From Armatimonadota bacterium (lineage in GTDB: Bacteria > Armatimonadota > Zipacnadia > Zipacnadales > VGFC01), in assembly GCA_016869015.1 (NCBI GenBank), contig VGFB01000389.1:1-5026 (forward strand): a stretch of DNA of 5,026 bases, in the 5' to 3' direction. Position numbers and translations under genes: made by a program. Numbering within the stretch: the stretch's first letter is position 1; every line of letters begins with the position of its first letter. Positions 1-5,026 of this stretch are shown one piece after another. The notes under the pieces are model-generated. The model had not been told where the DNA came from. It did no database searches and saw only the letters and a list, made by a program, of their open reading frames with translations.

Positions 1-126
1 GTGGCGGGAGGCCTGCGAGGGCCGGAACCGTTGGGCGGGGTAGGAGCCTTCGGGCAAGGCCAACCCCCGGCGAAGGGAGGGATGCAAGGTGCAGCGGCCG
101 CAGCGAGGCACGTGAGGCGTGGCGGA

Positions 127-146
127 CGGGCGCAGTTCGGCGCCCG
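127..146 (+). repeat. Perfect 7-bp hairpin in the leader
   Basis: CGGGCGC (127-133) and GCGCCCG (140-146) are perfect complements around a six-base loop, AGTTCG. No T-tract follows, so it is not a classical intrinsic terminator. It may be part of the folded leader RNA or a chance product of high GC. Confidence 0.4.
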
Positions 147-159
147 ATCAGAGCCGGAC

Positions 160-263
160 CTGGAGGGTCCGCGCGGCCGACGCCCCTCGCGCGTCACTAC
201 CCCGCTGAAGCCCTCCAGCCCGCGCGCTCCCGTGCCGGGGCGCGCGACCCCATCCCTGGAGGG
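160..263 (+). promoter_or_regulatory. Candidate alternative-pairing RNA switch over the ribosome binding site
   Basis: CTGGAGGG occurs at 160-167 and again at 256-263, and its exact complement CCCTCCAG lies between them at 211-218. The second copy contains the Shine-Dalgarno of the downstream gene, so pairing 211-218 with 256-263 would hide it. That pairing encloses a strong GC hairpin (221-227 with 240-246, plus an inner stem). The competing pairing, 160-167 with 211-218, would free the Shine-Dalgarno and encloses its own 6-bp hairpin (170-175 with 188-193). This is the layout of a sequestor/anti-sequestor switch. The complementarity is seen directly; the regulatory role and any ligand are inference. 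Eight-base complements are not rare in DNA this GC-rich. Confidence 0.35.
258..263 (+). promoter_or_regulatory. Ribosome binding site of the reductase gene
   Basis: GGAGGG ends seven bases before the ATG at 271, which is a near-ideal Shine-Dalgarno placement. It decides the start at 271 over the in-frame GTG at position 1. It also lies in a small local hairpin, ATCCC-TGGA-GGGAT (252-265), and in the longer complementarity to 211-218. Confidence 0.8.
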
Positions 264-270
264 ATCACCC

Positions 271-1560
271 ATGACGGTTGACTACACCGCGATGTGGCAG
301 GACCTCGGACTCGACCTGGCGGCCCACGAGGGCCTGTTGACGGTCCTGGGCGCAGCGTACGACGAAGTGTACCTCTCGCAGCAGAATCGGCCGGAGGGGA
401 TGAGCTACTTCGACTTCTGCGTATCGGAGATCCACGGCCTGCGGGTCAAGGAGCTGATGGACGCCAAGGCGGCCGGGCGGAAGGTGGTGGGCTCGTTCTG
501 TCTGTACGTGCCGGAGGAGATCATCCTGGCGGCCAATGGCATCGCGGTCGGCCTGTGCTCGGGGGCGGACATGGGCTCCGCGCACTCGGGGCGGCTGTTG
601 CCGAAGAACACGTGCGCGATGATCCGGTCGTTCGTCGATTTCAAGCTGGCGAAGGTCTGCCCGTACATGGAGGCCTCGGACCTGGTCATCGGCGAGACGA
701 CGTGCGATGGGAAGAAGAAGGCCTACGAGATCTTCGGGGAGCTACACAACACCTTCGTGCTGGAGGTGCCGCACACGAAGTCGGAGGCGGCGCGGGTGCT
801 GTGGCGCTCGGAGCTCGACCGGCTCGTCGCGCGGGTGGAGGACCTTAGCGGCGTGGCGATCACGGCGGAGGGTCTCGCCGAGGGCATCCGCATCGCCAAC
901 GCCAAGCGCGCGGCCTTGCAGCGGCTCGCGCGATTGCGTGCCGCAAGCCCCGCGCCCCTCTCGGGCCGCGATGCTCTGCTCATCAACCAGATCCAGTTCT
1001 ACGACGACCCGACGCGGTTCACCGGCAGCCTGAACGCCCTCTGCGACGAGCTGGACGAACGGGTGCAGCGCGGGGAGGGCGTCGCTCCGGCAGGAACTCC
1101 GCGCGTGCTCGTGTCGGGCTGCCCGATGTCGGCGCCCAACTGGAAGATCCCGTTCCTGCTGGAGCGGAGCGGCGGGGTGATCGTGGGCGAGGAATCGTGC
1201 GTCGGCGAGCGGGGCACGCGGAACCTGGTGCCGGAGGTGGATGGCTCGCGCGAGAGGCTGCTCGATGCCATCGCGGAGCGGTACCTGAAGATCGACTGTG
1301 CCGTCTTCACCCCCAACGAGGAACGGATCGATCACGTCGTCGCGATGGCCCGGGACCTGAATGCCGACGGGGTCCTGCACTACGTGATCCAGTTCTGCAC
1401 GCCCTACGCGACGGAGGCCTATCGCGTCGACGAGGCGCTGCGGGCGGAGGGTCTGCCGCTGCTGAAGCTCGAGACCGACTACAGCATGGAGGACACCGGA
1501 GCCCTGGAGACCCGCATCCAGGCGTTCCTCGAGATGCTGAGAGCGAAAAGGGGGGAGTGA
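271..1560 (+). CDS. 2-hydroxyacyl-CoA dehydratase family protein, double-cubane-cluster reductase type
   Basis: A cytoplasmic iron-sulfur protein of 429 residues. It resembles the D-component of 2-hydroxyacyl-CoA dehydratases and benzoyl-CoA reductases, and most closely the YjiM/DCCP branch. Those proteins carry a double-cubane [8Fe-9S] cluster and reduce small substrates with electrons delivered by an ATP-hydrolysing activator. Cysteines stand in family-like contexts: NTC (C115), GETTCDGKKK (C145), SGCPM (C284), EESCVGERGTRN (C310), C343 and QFCTPY (C376). These six are my candidates for cluster ligands, three per cubane. The C-terminus LETDYSMED (400-408) is also typical of the family. ATG 271 is chosen because of the Shine-Dalgarno at 258-263. 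No activator ATPase (YjiL/HgdC-like) and no second dehydratase subunit is visible in the window; the downstream neighbour is convergent. A single subunit favours a homodimeric DCCP over a heterodimeric dehydratase, but a partner could lie before position 1. Family assignment is firm; substrate is unknown. Confidence 0.88.
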   Translation: MTVDYTAMWQDLGLDLAAHEGLLTVLGAAYDEVYLSQQNRPEGMSYFDFCVSEIHGLRVKELMDAKAAGRKVVGSFCLYVPEEIILAANGIAVGLCSGADMGSAHSGRLLPKNTCAMIRSFVDFKLAKVCPYMEASDLVIGETTCDGKKKAYEIFGELHNTFVLEVPHTKSEAARVLWRSELDRLVARVEDLSGVAITAEGLAEGIRIANAKRAALQRLARLRAASPAPLSGRDALLINQIQFYDDPTRFTGSLNALCDELDERVQRGEGVAPAGTPRVLVSGCPMSAPNWKIPFLLERSGGVIVGEESCVGERGTRNLVPEVDGSRERLLDAIAERYLKIDCAVFTPNEERIDHVVAMARDLNADGVLHYVIQFCTPYATEAYRVDEALRAEGLPLLKLETDYSMEDTGALETRIQAFLEMLRAKRGE

Positions 1561-1604
1561 GCGGCGAGGAGGAGCGGAGAGCGGTGACGGCAGCTTCGGG
1601 GACA

Positions 1605-1639
1605 GACGACGGAACTCGGTGAGGCGGGGTTCCGTCGTC
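1605..1639. terminator. Perfect 11-bp hairpin between convergent genes, likely bidirectional terminator
   Basis: GACGACGGAAC (1605-1615) pairs perfectly with GTTCCGTCGTC (1629-1639) around a 13-base loop. It lies in the 94-bp gap between the stop at 1560 and the opposing stop at 1655, where a shared terminator is expected. Neither side has a clear T-tract, so it may act as a factor-assisted terminator or an mRNA 3' end stabiliser. Confidence 0.6.
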
Positions 1640-1654
1640 CGTACCTGGGTCCGT

Positions 1655-3208
1655 CTAGAACCGGGCGGCGAGGCCCAAGGGACGGGGGGCGAGGAGCGCC
1701 GGGTCCATCCGCCTCAGGTCGGAGTCGATCTCAGGGCGGAAGTCCATGTGGGCGAGGACGTGCTGCTTCAGATCGATGCCCGGCGCAAGCTCGGTGAGGG
1801 TGAGCCTGCCGAGGCGGAGCTCGAAGACCGCGCGCTCGGTGACGTAGAGCACGCGCTGCCCGTTCCGGATGGCCTGCTCGCCGGAGAAGGTCACCTGTTC
1901 GAGGGTCTCGACGAAGGTGCGCCGGGCGCCGTCGCGCATGATCGTGAGGCCCTCATCGAGCAGAGCGACCTCGGCCTCCTCGGTGAAGAGCCCACACAGG
2001 ATGACCTGCCGGGCCGCCTGCGAGATGTTCACGAACGCCCCGCAGCCCAGCAGACGCGAGCCGAAGCGGCTGACGTTCACGTTGCCGCGGGGGTCGACCT
2101 GCCCTAGGCTCAACACTGCAACGTCAAGCCCCCCGCCGTCGATGAAGTCGTGCTGCGCCGCCTGATCCAGCAGGGCGTCGGGGTTCCATGCCGCCCCGTG
2201 CGCCGGCCCCTCCGCCGGCACGCCGCCGACGACGCCGGACTCAAGAGCGATGCCGACTTGCTCGGCGATCCCCTCCTGCGCTAGCACGCGCCGCATGTCC
2301 TCGATCCACTCCGGGCCGACGTTCATCACCAGCCCGGCCGACAGCTCCAGCGCGACGCGTCGGGCGATGATCTGCCGCGCGCGCAGGCGGAGGCTTCGGG
2401 GCTCGGGCACGGGGGTTCGCACCGCGCCCGAAAAGGACGGGTTGGGCGCGCCTCCGAACGTCTGAGGATGAGCCCCCGACGGGGCGGTCACGACGCCGTC
2501 GACCAGGATGCCCGGCACCCGGACCCGCCGGGCATCGAGGCTCCCGCCCAGTGCGAGCCGCTCGACTTGGGCCAGCACGACCCCGCCGCTGTTGCGGGCG
2601 GCTTGGGCGAGGGACAGGGCGTCACCGATCGAGGCCTCGTGCTCCATCGTCAGGTTCCCGCGCTCATCGGCCGTCGTGCCCCGGATCAGCGCGACGTTGA
2701 TGGGGAGGCTCCGGTACAGCAGCCACTCGCGCCCGCAGACCTCGACGACCTCCACCAGGTCGGGCGCGGAAACGCCGCTCAACCGGCCGCCGCTCAGCCG
2801 AGGATCGACGAAGGTCCTCAACCCGATGGACGACACCAGGCCGGGTTGCTCGGAGGCGATGGCGCGGTACAGTCGGCTGATGACCCCCGTCGGGAAGCTG
2901 TAGGCCTCCACGCGACCGTCCACGATGAGCCGGGCCAGTCGCGGCGTGAGGCCGAAGTGCCCGCCGATCACCCGGCGGAGCAGGCCCTCGTGGCCGAGGT
3001 GGTCCAGCCCGCGCCCCTCGCCGTCGCCCTGCCCGGCGGCGAACACGAGAGTCAGATCGCGCGGCCGATTGTCGGCCAGGAACCGCGCCTCGATCCCCGA
3101 AGTCAGCGCCTCCGGATGACCCGCACCCCCGAATCCCGCGCACCCGACCGTGGCGCCGTCGGGGATGATCCCGATGGCTTCCTCGATCGACATCAGCTTG
3201 CCGGCCAT
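1655..3208 (-). CDS. Acyl-CoA:carboxylate CoA-transferase, fused family I (YdiF/propionate CoA-transferase type)
   Basis: A cytoplasmic enzyme of 517 residues that moves coenzyme A between an acyl-CoA and a free carboxylate through a glutamyl-CoA thioester. The N-terminal domain (about 1-270) begins with the family-like stretch SIEEAIGIIPDGATV and the glycine-rich motif CAGFGGAGHPE (23-33). The C-terminal domain (about 275-517) carries the likely catalytic glutamate E323 in ALESGVVGGVPAEG. Having both halves in one chain and about 520 residues matches YdiF and propionate CoA-transferases, not the two-subunit AtoDA or GctAB enzymes. The ATG at 3208 follows a G-rich Shine-Dalgarno (complement of 3216-3222, GAGGGGG) by seven bases; an internal Met at residue 6 is a less likely start. 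The gene is convergent with the reductase gene and divergent from the URO-D-like gene, so it is probably transcribed alone in this window. Family is firm; the acyl substrate cannot be read from the sequence, and propionate, acetoacetate, lactate or another hydroxy acid are all possible. Confidence 0.92.
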   Translation of the reverse strand: MAGKLMSIEEAIGIIPDGATVGCAGFGGAGHPEALTSGIEARFLADNRPRDLTLVFAAGQGDGEGRGLDHLGHEGLLRRVIGGHFGLTPRLARLIVDGRVEAYSFPTGVISRLYRAIASEQPGLVSSIGLRTFVDPRLSGGRLSGVSAPDLVEVVEVCGREWLLYRSLPINVALIRGTTADERGNLTMEHEASIGDALSLAQAARNSGGVVLAQVERLALGGSLDARRVRVPGILVDGVVTAPSGAHPQTFGGAPNPSFSGAVRTPVPEPRSLRLRARQIIARRVALELSAGLVMNVGPEWIEDMRRVLAQEGIAEQVGIALESGVVGGVPAEGPAHGAAWNPDALLDQAAQHDFIDGGGLDVAVLSLGQVDPRGNVNVSRFGSRLLGCGAFVNISQAARQVILCGLFTEEAEVALLDEGLTIMRDGARRTFVETLEQVTFSGEQAIRNGQRVLYVTERAVFELRLGRLTLTELAPGIDLKQHVLAHMDFRPEIDSDLRRMDPALLAPRPLGLAARF

Positions 3209-3312
3209 GCCCTCACCCCCTCGGAAATGGCAGTTCGCGAGGACGACGAGAGGCTCCTACAACAAGAAAGGGGAAGATTCGAAGCCGGGAAGAACGACGG
3301 AAGGAAGGCCAG
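3209..3312. promoter_or_regulatory. Divergent intergenic region
   Basis: These 104 bp must hold the start signals for the CoA-transferase (-) and probably for the URO-D-like gene (+). Positions 3240-3308 are strongly purine-rich on the + strand. I see the Shine-Dalgarno of each gene, but no convincing -35/-10 pair in either direction, so promoter positions are not assigned. No clear operator palindrome is visible. Confidence 0.4.
3299..3308 (+). promoter_or_regulatory. Ribosome binding site of the URO-D-like gene
   Basis: The purine run GGAAGGAAGG ends four bases before GTG 3313 and 13 bases before ATG 3322. The shorter spacing supports the GTG start. The family's usual N-terminus, Met-Thr/Ser-x-Arg-Glu-Arg, would instead begin at the ATG, so the choice is not settled. 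Confidence 0.5.
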
Positions 3313-4461
3313 GTGCTCCGGATGACGGGAAGAGAGCGACTGCTCGCGGCGATGCAACGGGAAGAGGTCGACTACCCGCCCTGCGCACCGGTGTTCTGGT
3401 CGTCGCCTGTGGAGCCCGGCTTTCAGTGGCGGACGGAAGAGGAGCGGCTCGAGGTGTGCATCGAGCGCCTGGGGGTCGATGCCGTGGCGCACTTCGGCAT
3501 CCCCCTGGGGGTGAACCCCGATGTGCGGGAGCGGGCCTGGGAGGAGCACGCACCGGCGGAGCCGCTCCCACTGGTCCACAAGGTCATCGAGACCCCCGCG
3601 GGCACGCTGACGGCGACCGCGCGCAAGACCGAGGACTGGCCGCACGGAACCGACATCCCCCTGATGTCCGACTTCGTGGTGTCTCGGATCGTGAAGCCGT
3701 GGATTCGGACGCACGCTGACCTGGACTGCTTCGAGCAGGTTTGGCTGCCGCCGGACTGGACTGCGGTGCAGGCGCGCGAGGCCCTGGAGCCCACCCGCCG
3801 GATGGCAGGGCGGTGGGGCGCGCCGATCGCGTTGCAGACGGGCCACGGCTGGACGCTGTCGCTCTCGCTGATGGGGGCGGAAGCCGCGCCGCTGCTCTCG
3901 GTGGATCAGCCGGAGCTGCTCGATCGGCTCGCGGAGATCGACCATCGGGTGGCGATGCGAAGGATCGAACTGGGCATCGCGGCGGGGGTGGACTACCTCC
4001 ATCGCAACGGCTTCTACGAGACCACCGACTTCTGGAGCCCAGCCCAGATCGAGCGTCACCTGCTGCCCCGACACCAGCAGCAGACCGCCCTCGGGCATCA
4101 GGCTGGGCTGCCGTCGGTCTACACCATCTGCACGGGCATCATGCCCATGCTCGACCTACTGAACCGCGCGGGGTTCGACTGCCTCTACGGCATTGAGCCG
4201 GTCCTCGGGAACCAGAACCTGCGTGGCGTAGCCGAGGTCCTCGGCCAGGACCACGCCTTCTGGGGAGGCCTCAGCGCGCCCATGCACGTCGGCGAGGGGA
4301 CTCCGGCCGATGTGCGGGAAACCGTGCGGCAGTTCTACGAGGTCTTCGGCAGGCGGGGCACGATCCTCATGGCGACCCCCTCCATCCGGCCGCAGTGGAA
4401 GTGGGAGAACGTGGTCGCGATGATCGAGGAGTGGAGCGCACTGAGGGGCCTCGAACGGTAG
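3313..4461 (+). CDS. Uroporphyrinogen decarboxylase (URO-D) fold protein, methyltransferase-like, substrate unknown
   Basis: A 382-residue protein with the URO-D TIM-barrel pattern: N-terminal TGRERLLAAMQREEVDYPP (5-23), the central segment GVDYLHRNGFYETTDFWSP (225-243) followed by a HLLP turn, then YTICTGIMPMLDLLNRAGFD (270-289), and a C-terminal WENVVAMIEEW (364-374). The family includes HemE, which makes coproporphyrinogen, and corrinoid:thiol methyltransferases such as MtaA/MtbA, which bind zinc through His-x-Cys plus a distant Cys. Here the His-x-Cys position reads T271-I-C273, and the expected late Cys region reads ATPSIRP (354-360) with no Cys. Only one of three usual zinc ligands therefore remains, so canonical thiol methylation is doubtful. 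Length is normal for the family and no frame break is seen. The GTG start is preferred on ribosome-binding-site spacing; ATG 3322 would shorten the protein by three residues. No corrinoid protein is encoded nearby. Fold assignment is firm; the reaction is unknown. Confidence 0.8.
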   Translation: MLRMTGRERLLAAMQREEVDYPPCAPVFWSSPVEPGFQWRTEEERLEVCIERLGVDAVAHFGIPLGVNPDVRERAWEEHAPAEPLPLVHKVIETPAGTLTATARKTEDWPHGTDIPLMSDFVVSRIVKPWIRTHADLDCFEQVWLPPDWTAVQAREALEPTRRMAGRWGAPIALQTGHGWTLSLSLMGAEAAPLLSVDQPELLDRLAEIDHRVAMRRIELGIAAGVDYLHRNGFYETTDFWSPAQIERHLLPRHQQQTALGHQAGLPSVYTICTGIMPMLDLLNRAGFDCLYGIEPVLGNQNLRGVAEVLGQDHAFWGGLSAPMHVGEGTPADVRETVRQFYEVFGRRGTILMATPSIRPQWKWENVVAMIEEWSALRGLER

Positions 4462-4472
4462 GCACGGCGCGA

Positions 4473-4504
4473 CCGCTGCCTCGACCGGGCTTGGCCGGCG
4501 GCGG
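4473..4504 (+). terminator. GC hairpin after the URO-D-like gene, weak terminator candidate
   Basis: CCGCTGCC (4473-4480) can pair with GGCGGCGG (4497-4504) in RNA with one G-U wobble, leaving a 16-base loop. It starts 11 bases after the stop at 4461. No T-tract follows, and an inner CCGG pair (4485-4488 with 4495-4498) competes with it, so terminator function is uncertain. Confidence 0.35.
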
Positions 4505-4558
4505 GGCTGGAGGAGGGGAAGTGAGGCGGCGAACGGCACGGCGAGGCTGAGGAGCCCG

Positions 4559-4588
4559 TTGAAATGGGCGGCGGTCCTGTTGTAGAAT
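4559..4588 (+). promoter_or_regulatory. Sigma-70-like promoter for the secreted-protein gene
   Basis: TTGAAA (4559-4564) matches the -35 consensus at five of six bases, and TAGAAT (4583-4588) matches the -10 consensus at five of six, with an 18-base spacer. It stands out in otherwise GC-rich DNA. Transcription would start near 4595, giving a 5' UTR of roughly 75-80 bases before the ATG at 4672. Confidence 0.55.
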
Positions 4589-4613
4589 TGGGGGAAGCAG
4601 GAATCCCGGGCGG

Positions 4614-4652
4614 GCGCGGCCAACTACGTTCTCGCTCGAAGATCGGCCGCGC
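4614..4652 (+). repeat. 8-bp inverted repeat in the 5' UTR, next to the ribosome binding site
   Basis: GCGCGGCC (4614-4621) and GGCCGCGC (4645-4652) are perfect complements around a 23-base loop. The stem ends two bases before the Shine-Dalgarno AGGAGG at 4655-4660. It could tune translation or mRNA stability of the secreted-protein gene. As DNA it could also be a protein-binding dyad downstream of the promoter. Confidence 0.4.
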
Positions 4653-4671
4653 ACAGGAGGGTCCCGTTCGC

Positions 4672-5026
4672 ATGAAGATCATCGGCATCGCTGCGTTGCT
4701 CGCGTTGGTGGCGGTCGGGTTCGCCGGCTCGCTCGCTTCGGCGGATCACTGGAGCGCATACTTCTGGGTCATTCAGGGGCATGACGTGGCCGGGACGGGA
4801 CGGGTCCACACGGGGATCACGCCCTACCTCTCGGATGAGGACTGGGTCGTCGGCACGCCGGCGTATCGCGGGACCGGCGGGCCGGATGCGGTGCGGAAGC
4901 TCCCCGGCGGGAAGGTGGCGCCGCTGGGGCTGACGCCGACCGAGCGCACGGGCAGCGTGCGCGTGGCGTTGGGCGGGCTCGAGGCGATCGGGGCGCAGGC
5001 CTCCTTCAGCCCCACCAGCCGCCTCG
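4672..5026 (+). CDS. Secreted protein with N-terminal signal peptide, partial, function unknown
   Basis: An open frame of 118 codons that is still open at the window end, so the C-terminus is missing. The start ATG follows AGGAGG (4655-4660) by 11 bases, slightly long but the best site available. The first residues form a classical Sec signal peptide: MK, a hydrophobic core (residues 3-18, IIGIAALLALVAVGFA), then LASA before D25, giving a likely cleavage after A24. No lipobox cysteine is present, so it should be periplasmic, surface or secreted rather than a lipoprotein. The mature part begins DHWSAYFWVIQGHDVAG and is rich in Gly, Thr and Trp; it has no cysteine and no motif I recognise. The frame is also open upstream to an ATG at 4564, but that start overlaps the promoter, lacks a ribosome binding site and would bury the signal peptide. 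The gene is preceded by its own promoter and a 5' UTR hairpin, which suggests it is expressed independently of the URO-D-like gene. Confidence 0.75.
   Translation, partial: MKIIGIAALLALVAVGFAGSLASADHWSAYFWVIQGHDVAGTGRVHTGITPYLSDEDWVVGTPAYRGTGGPDAVRKLPGGKVAPLGLTPTERTGSVRVALGGLEAIGAQASFSPTSRL

Larger units (their letters stand above)
1..270 (+). other. GC-rich leader upstream of the reductase gene
   Basis: No convincing gene lies here. The frame of the downstream gene stays open back to a GTG at position 1, but those 90 codons would give a low-complexity Gly/Pro/Arg/Ala-rich peptide unlike the family N-terminus, and a well-placed ribosome binding site sits just before the ATG at 271. A second frame is open from the window edge to a TAG at 41-43, so the first 43 bases could be the tail of an upstream gene; this cannot be judged from so few codons. 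The segment holds several perfect inverted repeats (127-146, 155-171, 170-193, 221-246) and a repeated CTGGAGGG element with its complement between the copies. I see no clear sigma-70 promoter and no riboswitch class I recognise. Confidence 0.5.

Noticed and set aside
2..43. Possible tail of an upstream gene ending at TAG 41-43
   Set aside because: Only 13 codons are visible and nothing in them can be recognised, so it is not listed as a gene.
1..270. A 90-residue N-terminal extension of the reductase starting at GTG 1
   Set aside because: The extension is Gly/Pro/Arg/Ala-rich and unlike the family, and a well-spaced GGAGGG precedes the ATG at 271. An open frame of this length is expected by chance in such GC-rich DNA.
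742..1380. Long - strand open frame inside the reductase gene
   Set aside because: It is the antisense shadow of a gene with conserved family motifs.
2468..3325. Long + strand open frame (285 codons) opposite the CoA-transferase
   Set aside because: It is antisense to a clearly recognisable enzyme, has an implausible composition, and arises from the GC-rich codon bias of the real gene.
4521..4550. Nine-codon Arg-rich open frame starting at GTG 4521 behind a GGAGGGG-like site, a possible leader peptide
   Set aside because: It lies upstream of the better promoter at 4559-4588, is very short, and Arg codons are frequent by chance in this GC-rich segment. There is no attenuator arrangement linked to it.
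4564..4671. Upstream in-frame ATG at 4564 as start of the secreted protein
   Set aside because: It overlaps the promoter, has no ribosome binding site, and would place 36 residues in front of a well-formed signal peptide.
4156..4688. Overlapping - strand open frames across the end of the URO-D-like gene and the following gap
   Set aside because: They are Arg/Pro/Ser-rich with no recognisable motif, overlap a real coding region, and run against the promoter and signal-peptide gene.

Overview
This is a very GC-rich bacterial window with four protein genes arranged +, -, +, +. The codons favour G or C at the third position. An oxygen-sensitive iron-sulfur reductase family next to CoA-transferase and URO-D/methyltransferase-like proteins suggests an anaerobe, a facultative anaerobe or an uncultured high-GC environmental lineage. 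No rRNA or other phylogenetic marker is present, so I do not name a phylum.

Layout. Positions 1-270 hold no convincing gene. They look like the untranslated leader of the first gene and carry several GC-rich inverted repeats. Among them is an arrangement in which one 8-base element can pair with either of two identical 8-base elements, the second of which contains the ribosome binding site. Positions 271-1560 (+) encode a 2-hydroxyacyl-CoA dehydratase D-component-like protein, best read as a double-cubane-cluster (DCCP/YjiM-type) reductase. Positions 1655-3208 (-) encode a fused family I CoA-transferase of the YdiF/propionate CoA-transferase type, convergent with the first gene. A perfect 11-bp hairpin separates the two stops. 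Positions 3313-4461 (+) encode a uroporphyrinogen-decarboxylase-fold protein, divergent from the CoA-transferase across 104 bp. A recognisable sigma-70-like promoter (4559-4588) and a 5' UTR hairpin precede a secreted protein gene that starts at 4672 and runs off the window end.

How they may work together. CoA-transferases and 2-hydroxyacyl-CoA dehydratases cooperate in known fermentations of 2-hydroxy acids, so the first two genes could belong to one acyl-CoA pathway. However, they are convergent, only one dehydratase-type subunit is visible, and its motifs fit the homodimeric double-cubane reductases better. The URO-D-like protein has lost most of the zinc ligands expected of a corrinoid-dependent methyltransferase, so its substrate is unknown. 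A joint pathway is inference. The window shows no CRISPR array, tRNA, rRNA, insertion sequence or phage gene. I found no clear new multi-gene system; the most promising lead is the possible RNA switch in front of the reductase gene.
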